A stretch of DNA of 64,000 nt from Saururus chinensis. Lineage: Eukaryota; Streptophyta; Magnoliopsida; Piperales; Saururaceae. Made by a program: the position numbers and the translations under genes. A model generated the notes under the pieces. That model ran no database searches. It was not told the origin of the DNA and worked only from the letters and a program-made list of their open reading frames with translations. Shown piece by piece: positions 11,423 to 22,395 of this stretch. Where the stretch lies: contig CP141145.1 in the NCBI GenBank assembly GCA_035235625.1, positions 25,360,563 to 25,424,562 of the forward strand, given 5' to 3'. Each line of letters starts with the position of its first letter. The first letter of the stretch is position 1.

Positions 11423-12929
11423 GTTTTTTCTATCTTTCTTTAGTTAGTAAGTTCTCTCTGATAGACAGTAATGTATCTTTCCCGAGCAGGGATTACCTAT
11501 TTAAAAGGTTCTCCGACTTGCACAGCAGATTCAAAGTTTATAGGACTACCAGTTGGATAAATTTATTAGTTCTGTGATTGAAGCAATCCAATTGGTTGTC
11601 TTCAATATTCATTTGCTACTTGTGTAAATAACCTTTTTTATGGCACCTACAGTAAATAAATTCACATATGAAAATATTTAAGTATCATTTGGTAGTCACA
11701 ATTAGACCACTTACGCCGTCAATTCCAATGCCACACAAAGAAATTGCACTATGCTGCACTAACTGAGCAAATTCGGCTTAAAAGTCACCCAAGTACGCCA
11801 TTCTTTCATGTACAATGTGGTGCTTAGCTTGGGGGCAATAACTTGGCCTAATACCCAGACCCCTTCTTGCTCAGAATCTAAGCAAACATCTTCCCAGGGA
11901 CCGTATTGAAGATCATATCCTTGAATTAGGTTTCCGGAAATTTAATTCAAGGAAGAAAGTGGCTGTTTGTACCGCATTAGATTCCTCTGTGCCCCAACAC
12001 TAAAAATTTTAAATGTCTATATGTACCCTAATAATCTTCTTAGTACCCCAATTACCCTATACCCCCCCTCGTGAATTTTATGAATAAAATAAAATACTGA
12101 GGGGATTAGTGAGTTACATATAGACTCATTCAAAATTCTTTTGATTATTCTAGTTACTATGATACTTTATCTATCCCCACTAATTTCTCTCCACTTACCC
12201 AACAAAAGGGAAACTAAGAAAGCCTCCTTCTCGTTTTTCCTTCTCTTATCTTTTCCCTCCTTTACGCAACAACCTTCTCCATCTTGTATCATGATAGCAT
12301 ATGAATGGACGCAAAGCTTCTGGGACCAAGACTCCATCACAAACTACTTTTTGTTTTGCCAACTCTCATTGTCGTCTCTCTCCAATATTACATTCTTGTA
12401 TTCCAGAAGCTTGTGACCTCTCTACAATGATTTCAGGCTCATATACCTGGTCACAGTTTACTCAGATCAGAATAGGGGAACACTTCCAATAAAGAAGCTG
12501 AGTGCCACAAATTAAGCCTTTTCCAGTGATTACTTGTAGACAACTATCATCTTTTAAACAATAACAGTAAAAATTATGGAGTACTACAACCAATGTCTAC
12601 CGGCCCAACATCATGAGAGTGGCCAGGAGTTGGTCACAGGTGACATGGTGGCGCAAGGAAGTGGGATTTAGAATGGAGTAGATGCACAACCTTTAAGGAA
12701 TAGCAAGATTTAATAAGTAAAAATGGAGGCTTTAATGGAGGAAATCATACGAGGAAAATGGGAAAAGAAATGACTGATTTTTATTTCAAAACAGGGGCTG
12801 AAAATGGGTACCACACCCACCCCTTTGCCCTACTTCTAAACATTAATGATAGTTTTGCCCTTACAATAGAGATATATAACCCACTAAAGACATAGGTAGA
12901 AAATGGCAAAATGTGACTTCAATTTTTAA
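11423..12929. other. Intergenic DNA, nothing recognised
   Basis: AT-rich sequence with scattered short open frames (for example 12141-12416 and 12301-12492) lacking any recognisable domain, start context or splice support. Confidence 0.4.
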
Positions 12930-13790
12930 CACTCCCCTTCGCATGTTCTTAATACTTATAACATTTGTTTAAAGTAATTAAACTTATCTCTTGAAAGTGC
13001 TTTAGTGAAGATATTGGCCATTTGATCCAGGTCTTGTAAAATTTGAGTTCTATATCTTCATCTTTAATTGTTTCTCTAATGAAGTGATGTTTGATTGCAA
13101 TGTGCTTTGTTTGATTGTACAAGACATGTTTTTTGCAATTGTAGTTGTCGATTTGTTGTCACATATAAGTGAAGTAGTCTTTCCTTGCTTTTCTCTCATA
13201 TCTTCTGAGATTATTCTCAACTATATTGCTTGAGTAGTTGTAATTGAGGCAGAAACATATTCAACCTCGGTGAAAGATAATGCAACACTATCTTACTTCT
13301 TTGACGCCCATGAAAACACTCATGATCTAAGAGAGAAAGTATATCCGGAAGTGATTTTCATGTCATCAACACTTTCAACCCAATCACTATCACAAAATTC
13401 AATTAGTTTGGCATCGATATTTTTCTCATAGAAAATTCTATAATCAATTGTACCTTGGATGTATCTTAACATTCTCTTGGCCGCTCCAAAATGAGTTTAA
13501 CTTAGCTTAGCCATAAACCTTGCCAATAAATTAGAAGCATATATGATGTCTAGTCTTGTAGCCCCCAAGTACAATAAGCTTCTAATCAAGCTATTATAAA
13601 GGGATCCCACTCTTTCAGGGTATATATCCAAGGCCTTGTCCCGAGTCCTTACTACGATAGAAATCACAAATCCCTCTCAATAAAAGAAGCACTAAATCTC
13701 GGTCACATATGTCTAGCTGTCTTCATTAAAGTATGCACTGCCTCATCCTTTAAAGATTCATCCTGACTACTGTCTTTGTTAGGAGCAGTC
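12930..13790 (-). mobile_element. Degenerate Ty1/copia relic (RT end and RNase H), minus strand
   Basis: Read on the minus strand the region gives, in order with frame breaks, the end of copia reverse transcriptase and its RNase H. Visible blocks include LYNSLIRSLLYLGATRLDI, AAKRMLRYIQGTIDYRI, EFCDSDWVESVDDMK, CDNKSTTTIAKN-like text near 13130-13165 and the terminal DQMANIFTKALSR near 12990-13030. It is fragmentary, with stops and no LTR recognised nearby. Confidence 0.75.
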
Positions 13791-14892
13791 CATAAGGCGA
13801 AAAATAAATCTGTGCAGAGCTCTGCAAATGGTGGTTGAAGGTAGGTATTGTCTTTTTGTGTCGACTGGTATATATGGGCAGTCTCTAGCTACCTAGCTGG
13901 ATTTGGAATTCTGCTGAATATAATGGGTATTTGGCCTTCAGTTCTTGGCAATTGGCTTTGTACCTTATTCTACATATATGTACGGTGACAGTGAGTGAAG
14001 GTAAGCATGAAGAGGTGTTCGCAATTGGCATGACCCAATACGAGAAAAAATATACTACCATAAAATGTCTAATGAGATCAAGATTAGTGTTGGACACTCT
14101 TTTATGAATTTATTACACGCACCAAATTATTGGAACATCACCATGAGCACTTCCAAGCGCGTAACTGCTACGCATGAAGCGCTTATCGACATTCGCATAT
14201 GCGAGCAATTTAATTTTCTTTCAAGCACTGTTGTCAATCCAATCATATGAACTGAGCGTTGTGCTGATCATCCTGATTTTACTCCTGATGCTGATGTTAG
14301 AAATGACCCATGGGTGATTTGATGCCGATTGCTGCCCAAAGAGTACGACCATTGCTGGTGCGTTACTTATTGGGTAAAAACACTTGGGCGATGTTTGGAG
14401 CCACGAATCTTACATTTATTTGTGATCAATGCTTGCAAGGACAAGAACTACTCACTGCATTACATTGATAGATGCTACTATAAGATGTTACCATGATAGG
14501 ATAGGAGGGTTCTCGTGGATATTGAAGCATAACTATCAATTAAAGCACTCATTTTGGGTTCACCTGCCCGCCTTCCTGACTTTATGAAAAGCTGATGAAC
14601 ATAACTCTCGGGCCCTGTAATTAGTGGCGTCTTGCTACTCTACTGTAGGAGGGAAAAGGCAACGGAAGTTCAAATGCATCCTCTTCTCTGTCTTTTCAAT
14701 TAATTTATTTATTTATTGTAAGACCCATAGATGTTATAGATTCAAATCCTAACTGATGCAAATTAAATGTTGTTTTTGATTTTGATGTTTGAAAAATCAA
14801 GACTTGAATTAACTCCAAAACTACTTATATGGAGTAAAAGTTTTTCAAAGTCAAAATGGAATCATATATTAAGGGATTATTTGGGTTTTGGA
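13791..14892. other. Unannotated stretch, no supported gene
   Basis: This may include more copia-derived sequence at its left end. A short run at 13790-13842 looks codon-like with a stop but matches no family I recognise. Open frames at 13885-14097, 14065-14250 and 14767-14958 are short and unsupported. Confidence 0.35.
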
Positions 14893-15509
14893 TTTTTAAA
14901 AGAACCGTCTATTTCCCCCCTAAAAAAATGTTTAGAGCCCCCTACCTTAGAAAAATAACAAATATTTTTTTTACAACTCAGTACCCCCTACAACCCTTAT
15001 AATTTTACTTATGTCACCCCAACACCTCAAAATTTTTAGAGGTTTTTTGGTGGGTGACACCCTTCGCCATATAAAATTGATTTGGACAGAGGCCTAACAT
15101 CCCCGTCAAATTCTGCATATTGTGATGATCCATCAAATAAAACTTATTTGCACAGAGATCGTAGTTCCCCGTCAAATTCTGCATATTCCCCCCCGAAATC
15201 ATTCATAAAATTTTCAAATAAGCAGCTTGGCAAGGGGGAGAGGAAGAAAAATCATAGAAGATGAGCTACAAGCAAGGGGGAAGAAGGATAATGATTAGGG
15301 AAGAGAAGCCACAAACGATGGAGGGAGATGGAAGAGCTCATGCCAGAGGTGAAAGATTTGGAATGGGGCAATGAAATAGCAGAAATAAAATTAAAATGAA
15401 TACTTGGGGATGGGGGGCATTAAGTAATTTGTTTAATTTTTTTGAGGTGTGTAAAGTACAGGGGGCTTGAGTAAAAGCTGGGGGGGAAATAGCCGCATTC
15501 TTTTTAAAA
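14893..15509. mobile_element. Mutator-type MITE with perfect 9-bp target duplication
   Basis: The element occupies 14902-15500 (599 bp), flanked by identical 9-mers TTTTTAAAA at 14893-14901 and 15501-15509. Left terminus: GAACCGTCTATTTCCCCCC. The complement of the right terminus is GAATGCGGCTATTTCCCCCC, sharing GAA and CTATTTCCCCCC (a T-A-T-T-T-C6 core). A 9-bp duplication is the hallmark of Mutator-like elements. The interior has CCCCGTCAAATTCTGCATAT twice (15100-15120 and 15168-15188), a G/C-run-rich ending and no transposase, so it is non-autonomous. The flanking duplication is AT-rich, which slightly weakens it as evidence. Confidence 0.7.
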
Positions 15510-15599
15510 ATAGAAGTTAAATTTTTTGAAATATTTAATTTAAAAAATTTACCACCAAATGTGAATTACAATTTTTATTCCTAATTTTAAAACTTTAAA

Positions 15600-15740
15600 C
15601 TAATATAACTCTCTCCTAAACTCGGATATGCACATTCTTGGTACTATTACATTCTTAAATTCAAAATCTATCAAATAAGATCCCACAAGGGTAGGTAATT
15701 TTAAACTTTTAAAGTGGGCCCCATCTATATAGCACGTTTA
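15600..15740 (+). repeat. Degenerate LTR core block
   Basis: The order AACTCGGAT, CAAATAAGATCCCACA, GGGTAGGTAATTTT, CTTTTAAAGTGGGCCCC, TAGCACG parallels the block at 22537-22602 and 28857-28925 in the full-length element's LTRs (CTAGACCCCACATGGGTAGG, CACTTTTAAAGTGGGTCCC, GACACG). I infer a fragment of a related gypsy-type LTR. Confidence 0.5.
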
Positions 15741-18480
15741 TTTAAACTCAAATTTATAGAAGAGGTAACCATTGAAAAATAATAGAATCTATAATTTTAA
15801 AATGAGACCCAAAATTTACAGAATCACCTCATGAGATGATTCAGTGATTTTGACCGATCACTACTCGAAACGGTTTGGAATCAACTTTCAGACAATTTTT
15901 TTAATTTTGCCCACCTTCTACACACAAACATAATTCTGATAATTCGAGTTAGAATTAAGGCGGAATCAATATAATATTATAAAAATTCCACACATAAACA
16001 ACCCTTAAGATTCAAATATTTTTATAAAAAAATTAGTTAAAATACATATTATCAAAGTAAATTCATCCTATTAAGTATAAAAATTTAAGTAAACATTTTA
16101 TTATTAATCAACAACTAAATGTGTTAATTTAAAAAAGTTAACATATTCAACTTAGACTATGATTAATATTGCAGATGAATATTATTTATAATTTTTTAAA
16201 ACAAATGCATTATAGAAGAAGAATCCATATTAGTTAATGGAGTGAATGAGTTTTGAAGCTTGACTTAAAGTGTAATTTGGGGAGCCAATGGAGTTAATTA
16301 TGATATTATGTTATTTTTTAGTTACCATGGAGTTTGAATGGGAAAGGTAAGAAGTTGAATTAACTCAAAGACTTTTTTAAAATAAAATGGAGTTTTAGAA
16401 CTATACTTCAGAGTCAACATATCTTCTCTTTTCATTTTTATTTTTAAATAAGAGTTCATTACGGAAATTAGGCCCTAAAATATATCTTTATAGATAAATA
16501 TATGAACCAATTGTTTGACAGGAAACCTTACATAATAAAATAAAAATTTTTATTAAAATAAATATTTATCAAAATGGAGGTGAGAGAAACTTGTTTACGA
16601 TTTCGGTGTTCTTACATGCCATGGCGGCAATGTAGCAAATGGATTTTGCTTGACTTTTTTGTATCGGTTTGAGTGACTAAACCCATAATTCGTCCTTCAC
16701 AAATAAAATATTTTGTAAACCTTGATTGATGAAATCCATCTACATAAATTTTATCAATTGTAGTGATGAAATAATGGGTTATTTTTTTTTAAACTGCATG
16801 TACTAATTACCCATGAAAATAACCTACTTACATATGGAGAATGTATTTGAAATTTAAATCAACATTTAAATGATTAAAACTATAACAAAAAATAATTTTA
16901 GATAAAAATGATCCACACATATACAATTGACAAAATGTATCAATATATCTCTAATAAGTGCTACCTTTTCTACTCTTTCAATGCTCAATATTTATGTCAT
17001 TTTTTTAAATATAGCATGAACATGCATACTTAAGACAAATGATGAAACATTTATCTTATGGAAGCCTCATCCTTGACATATAGTAAAGTCAATCTTGATC
17101 CAAATACAGGAGGGTTGCACTTTATTATAATTTTTCATCTTCTTTGATCTCATTCAACTTTGTTAGCTACTTACATTCCTAATTCTTCGTAATTACAATG
17201 CTTCCTAATGAATAATCCCACTGAATCCCTTTCTTCATATTCATTGCCACCTCTATGTTTGACAATTGCCTTACCATAATGAAATATAAAATTAACCATT
17301 TCTCTTGTCATGTCTACTCACATAATTCATAATAAATATTTAAATAGATCCCAAATTATAATATCTAATGCCCCAAGCATTAAACTTAAGTACTTCAGGG
17401 ATGAAAATGAACTAGTTTGGTAAAACTAATCATTCAATCAAAAGATTTCAAAACCTTCATATTTAAATAAGTCAAATACATAGATCAAGACAAATGTGAT
17501 TTAAAATTTATAAATCAAATCCATACCTGATGTACAAACTATGAAATTATTAGCTACATATAGTTTATTCTAACTTGTTTAAGGCGTACATAAGCGCACA
17601 AAATAAAAAAAAAGCTGGGGCAACTCAACATAAGTAGGTGCAACAAGGAGCGGAGATTTGAAATAGACCTGGAAAAGCAGTAAAGATTTGCTCTTTTGCT
17701 CATCAAGATATATACTGTCAATGAAGTTAAAAATATAGACTAACATGTAACAACAAAAATATAACTTTGAATTGAATTTTCAAAAATGAAATATTTGGAA
17801 TTCAATCTGAGAATTGAACTGAGCAATCCCACCAAGTATTGGTAATTCTGTAGTATAAGTTAAAGTGTACTTCATTAGAGAATGTAAATATAACAAATTA
17901 AACAATCACATGCTTTTGAAGCATTTAAATCTAGACCCAAAATAAAAAAATTGAAATATATGAGTGACTTGCTCATACTAAGTGACCAAAACACTCAAAA
18001 TTTTACCTCATACCAACTATTACTTCTTGATAAGAGTAGCATTTTACATTTTTTAGTCTATGCTCTTTTTAATGTAGAATCTATTAGCCTAATGCTACGA
18101 TGATTGATCTTATCCAAAGTGCAATCATGTTAATTTTATATGTGAAAATAGTGACAACGCCGTCATAGTAATCTTATCAAGCTCATAGTATGAGTCAAAC
18201 TAATGCTAATATCCATGCTACCTACTACAACGTTATCGACTGAATCTAGTTGATACAAACTTGAAAAACAATAAGTAGGCAAGTAGCATAAAAATTGACA
18301 CAGGTTGCACTATAATCCTTTAGAGAGTGTAGATCAATCACAATGGGGAAATCTGGCAGCGTGACAGCGAGGATGAGGCATCTCTGGTGGGTGGATGCAA
18401 GGGTGGAGCTTCTCCAATGGCGGGCGAACCGTTTCCAGCAGCAGGTTGTTAGGGTAGTCAGCTAGGGCTGCGAGTCTATG
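15741..18480. other. AT-rich intergenic DNA, no supported gene
   Basis: Long AT-rich stretch without open frames of note. From about 18340 it becomes more GC-rich, with repeated GGTGG/GCGG text that looks like a decayed repeat leader, but no element ends are recognisable. Confidence 0.4.
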
Positions 18481-18705
18481 TTTGTCCGAGAGCAAATGGG
18501 GAAGGAAGAGTTCTGAGCTGTTTTTGACCCAAAGTTGAAACTTTGAGTGACAAAAACTTAATTTTGTCTATTTAAAGATCGACATTCATATGATATGTTT
18601 GGCCTAGAGCAAATGGGGAAGGAAGAGTTCTGAGCCTTTATAAATATTGACCCAAAATCCAAACTTTAAGTGACAAAACCTTAATTTTGTCCATTCATAT
18701 ACGGA
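18481..18705 (+). repeat. Imperfect direct repeat of about 90 bp
   Basis: Two copies (18487-18580 and 18603-18700) each contain AGAGCAAATGGGGAAGGAAG, AGTTCTGAGC, TTGACCCAAA, AACTTT[GA]AGTGACAAAA and TTAATTTTGTC in the same order. Non-coding. What produced it is unknown. Confidence 0.7.
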
Positions 18706-19255
18706 ACCCCCTCTTTCCCCCTCTTTATTCAGGCTCGAAGCGCATTCTAAGTGCTTTGAATTCGTTATTTACAATGATGATTTCTTTTTTGTCTTTTGAA
18801 ATGACGACTTTAGGCAAGGGGATTTTGTCACTCAAGTGAATAATGAAAAATAAATAAATTGTGCACGTGCCTGCGTGGCATATTTGAACACCAGAATGGT
18901 AGATAAGTTTTTCTCACCTCTATTTTTATTTAGTTAATATTTATTCAATAAATTTCCCTTAAAATAACTGCATAAGCTTTAGCTCTACTCCACATATCCT
19001 GGCTGTCAAAGCTTGGCTCTATGATGTATGGCAAAAATCTACAAGCTCATTTTAAAATGTATTTTACTATTGAAAGCAAAACGTTCGCTTCTAGAGTTGT
19101 CACTTGGAAAGATGTCTTTTTCAATATTCTACTCCTAAAAAACAAGTTGGTGAATACAATTTGTTCCTGTGTTTAAGCTTTCAGACTGATCTTAAGCTTC
19201 GACTATTGTGCTAGTCACATACAATGAAGAAGTGCAAGTAATTAAGTTGGTTAAT

Positions 19256-19520
19256 GTAATACCCCAAAAATTTTGGCCTAAGCCCCCCTAGACAGACCAT
19301 TTCCAATACACAATATTCCACCATGCTTCATTTGCGCATTACCTCGTCCTCGAAGTAGCTTAAAATTCAAAGCATTGGGCCCACCATAATCCACTATTAA
19401 TAGCTGGTCCCAAACTGTGGTTGAGACAAATAGACTGATGCAAGGCAGTGAGCCAGTACTTAAAACCAACGTGAAGAAGCTAATAGAAACATGTAGGAAG
19501 TCAAGTCGGTTGATGGTGGC
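19256..19520 (-). mobile_element. Probable end of a decayed LTR retroelement, minus strand
   Basis: The left edge reads TGTAATACCCCAAAAATTTT, a start typical of plant gypsy LTR ends (TGTAATACCCC). Read on the minus strand, 19300-19385 gives LNFKLLRGRGNAQMKHGG, resembling the C-terminal tail of gypsy polyproteins (F-x-L-x-D-K, then R-G-G). It may belong with 19521-20538 and 29120-29400 as one older element interrupted at 20538. Evidence is modest. Confidence 0.35.
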
Positions 19521-20077
19521 TAAGAAGATAAGGAACCTTGTGAGGCGGGTAATACCATAGACATAGAATCCTTAGGCAATGCATCGCTAGTGTGGGCAGG
19601 GATGACTAGAGATGATGGAGGCAGCAGAGCAATAAAATGGGCACAACTTGGTCGGGTGCAGGACAAAGTGAATTGCTTGCATAGGTCTCCAACAAGCGAG
19701 GTCGCCAGTGGGACCACATGGGCTCAGGAGTGGGGAAGCGGCTATCAAAGTAGCATCGGAAAAAAATGTGAAGCTTAGCATGGTGAAAAAGGTGGGCTGC
19801 CACAAGGCTTCGGCCATATCCATGTGGAGTTTGACACAGCCCATACGGTTACACTCACCATACAGTTGAAGCCAGAGCTGATAGGGAGGATGCAAGGTAG
19901 GATAGGGCAAGAAACAGAGGACTTGTGCAGGACTACCTGACTCAGTTACACTCACCATACGGTTGAAGCCAGAGCTGATAGGGAGGATGGTCTTGATGGT
20001 GGCAAGTGGAAAGACAGAAGCTTGGGAAGCAAAATCCACGATGGTGCAGGATTAAGTTATGCAAGCGTCGTGGAATG
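19521..20077 (-). other. Remnant of uncertain origin with a local duplication
   Basis: Moderately GC-rich DNA continuing to the fragment at 20078. TTACACTCACCATAC[AG]GTTG followed by AAGCCAGAGCTGATAGGGAG occurs twice (19850-19890 and 19945-19987). A 150-residue minus-strand open frame (19587-20039) spans both copies but shows no domain I recognise and is probably fortuitous. Confidence 0.4.
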
Positions 20078-20230
20078 GCTACTGGGCCCAAACTCGGTGC
20101 GGTAGGACATGAGCCTGGGCATCTTGACCTCGGCCAAATCGATCTCCATGTGGCCGAAGTTTGCCTAGGACATGTCCTTGATCACCTTGTACTCCCCCCT
20201 GAACAAGGTCTTCTCCACCAGAAGGGCCGT
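20078..20230 (-). pseudogene. S-adenosylhomocysteine hydrolase N-terminal fragment
   Basis: On the minus strand one frame reads T-ALLVEKTLFRGEYKVIKDMS, stop, ANFGHMEIDLAEVKMPRLMS, YRTEFGPSS. This is the conserved N-terminus of plant adenosylhomocysteinase (SAHH), the enzyme that removes S-adenosylhomocysteine formed by methyltransferases: ALLVEKT, a G-x-E-Y-K-V-K-D-M-S-like motif, FG-x-x-E-I-x-LAEV-x-MP and a RTEFGPS motif. The start codon is ACG instead of ATG, an in-frame TAG interrupts it, and homology ends after about 51 codons, well short of the usual 485 residues and without any NAD-binding domain. It is a dead fragment, perhaps captured by the surrounding retroelement. Family identity is strong. 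Confidence 0.85.
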
Positions 20231-21232
20231 GGCTTACCGTCCTTCCTCGTTGCTACTCTCGATGCCAGAAAAGACAAAGGCGAATGGGAGAAGAGAAGGG
20301 CTGATGGTGCGGGATTTGTAATATAGGAATTGCCGCAGGAGGAGCGGTCGATGATGTGATGCTAAGGGATGGATCATTGGAGCCGATGAAGACAATCCCT
20401 TTTGTGGCAGTAAGGATGGCACCCATACGTAGAGGTTCTAGTAGAAAGTCTCCAATGCCACTGCACTTTGGAGAAGGGAGGCCAATGGGATAAATTGTTA
20501 GAGATGGGGAAGATGATGGAGGTGTTGGGTCAGCTCAATGTAACACCCCGACCCGCACCACCTATCTCGGACCGGGGTTTGGATCGGAAAACACAATCGG
20601 AGTGTCGAAAATTAGCTGAAAAATTAGAATCAACTGACCAGGAGCTGCAGACTCTGAGTGCGAGAGTCGTAACGTTCATCTGCGCACTACGGAGCTTTAA
20701 CGTTCCATTGTGCGTAGATCAGAATAAACCTAATTTTATAACTAATTTGGATCGGGCCAACGTTATTTTATCGTTGGTTGCCTACGTACATATTGGATAC
20801 CATCTCTGACGTTATTCCAATACGATCGGATCCGAATGTAGTTCTGCCTAACGGCTAATACATTTACCAGACATCAGAAAATCATATACGATAAAATACA
20901 TATACTTTATATCCAAATAATTCATTCGAAATCCGACAAAAATCTTATAACTCATCGGAGTCAAACGAAAGCCAATAAATCAGTAAAATATAGGTGAGAA
21001 GAACACTAATAAAACACACATCCCACTCTATCATAGAGCAGAGCAGAACACACTACAGATCATTTTAGATCATATCAGATCCTATCAAATCATTTCAGAT
21101 TTTATCCGACCATACTGGTCATATCAGATCAGAGTATGTCAAGTCATAGCAGAGCATTTAAGATCACAACAAAATAAATCAAAGTAGATTAAATAGAAAC
21201 ATATCAGTATGTATCACATCATAGCAAATAAT

Positions 21233-21265
21233 ATATCTTAATTAGTATATTACTAATTAAGATAT
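21233..21265. repeat. Perfect 15-bp inverted repeat in the left LTR
   Basis: ATATCTTAATTAGTA, a 3-base loop TAT, then TACTAATTAAGATAT, an exact palindrome arm pair. The same structure is intact in the other LTR at 27576-27608. Both transcript strands would fold into an AT hairpin. Confidence 0.95.
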
Positions 21266-21464
21266 GCATTTATATAAATCATATTAAACTAAAAGGTCAG
21301 AAAAGTGTACTTCCCTCCAATTTCGAAAATGGCGATGTTTGGAGTTGCTCGTTTCCTTAGAGGGTCTGCTCTTTCTGATCCGGAGACTGCGGCTAGAACC
21401 TTCTGTAACATTGGAATACTTTACCCTTCGTGCGTCCGTAGATGAAAAACAGAACCACCCCTTA

Positions 21465-21758
21465 TCCGAAGACACTTTTCTCTTCCCATGCCCGTAGGCA
21501 ACGGGCAGAACCTCCCCTTACCCGGAGACACTTTACCCTCACAGTGCCCGTAGGCAGCGGACAGAACCTCCTCTTGTCCGAAGACACTTTTCTCTTCCCG
21601 TGCCCGTAGGCAACGGGCAGAACCTCCCCTTACCCAGAGACACTTTACCCTCACAGTGCCCGTAGGCAGCGGACAAAACCTCCTCTTGTCCGAAGACACT
21701 TTTCTCTTCTCGTGCCCATAGGCAACGGGCAGAACCTCCCCTTACCCTTGGGATGTTT
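21465..21758. repeat. LTR tandem array, about 57-bp units of two alternating types
   Basis: Units contain CCCGTAGGCAACGGGCAGAA (itself a small hairpin, CCCGT...ACGGG) or CCCGTAGGCAGCGGACAGAA, followed by CCTCCCCTTACCCGGAGACA or CCTCCTCTTGTCCGAAGACA. The two types alternate, giving a period of roughly 114 bp. About five units are present here. The array creates minus-strand open frames of repeated RFCPLPTG-like text that are probably not genes. Confidence 0.85.
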
Positions 21759-22139
21759 CTCTCACATGACATTGATAATTCGAGGAGTGGATGCTTCCAT
21801 TGCGTTGCTCACCCTCGAATTAGCTAGGAAGGCCTCTTGAATGACTCTAATCGGACTTAAAATGAGTAGGAAACGAAGAACGGAAAATGAGAAAACGTGG
21901 GAGAATTTCCCCTTACCCGGAGATATTTTACCCTTGTTGCGCTCGTAGGCGGCGGACATAACCTCCCCTTGGCCCGGGATGTTTCCCCTATATAACGTTG
22001 CTAACTCGAAGAATTGATGCTTCCATTGTGTAGAGCACCCTCGATTTAGCTAGGAACGCATTTTGAACGGAAGAAAACGGACATAGAATGACTCTAGAAA
22101 CTCCTCCAGAACAATGAACGAAATGAGCTATTTATAGAA

Positions 22140-22395
22140 AACTGGAGTGCGAGCGTACGGAAGAAGAGGAAAGATGCGCACACGTGCTCGCGCCACATGG
22201 CGCATCGCAATTGGCCCAAAATCAGAGACGGTGCGCATAACGTGCGCTTTACGCGCGCATTAATGCGCTGCGCGCGGCGCGCAGGACCGCGCCGCGCGTC
22301 TCCCGCACGACACGCGATGCGCGGACGGCCGCGATCGCGCGCCACCGCGTGGCTCAGGCGCGACTCGGCTCTGGCTCGGCTCGACTCGGCTGCTG
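22140..22395. repeat. CpG-rich segment of the left LTR
   Basis: Dense CG dinucleotides (GCGCGCATTAATGCGCTGCG, GCGCGGCGCGCAGG, CGATCGCGCGCC) in an AT-rich genome. Its counterpart lies at 28486-28715 and differs by several small indels, including an extra CTCTGGCTCGGCTCGACTCGG-like stretch here. Confidence 0.9.

Noticed and set aside
19587..20039. 150-residue minus-strand frame as a gene
   Set aside because: No recognised domain, it spans a local tandem duplication, and it lies next to a dead SAHH fragment in decayed repeat DNA.
21465..21758. CRISPR-like array (short repeats with small hairpins)
   Set aside because: Units are contiguous variants without unique spacers and lie inside a plant LTR.
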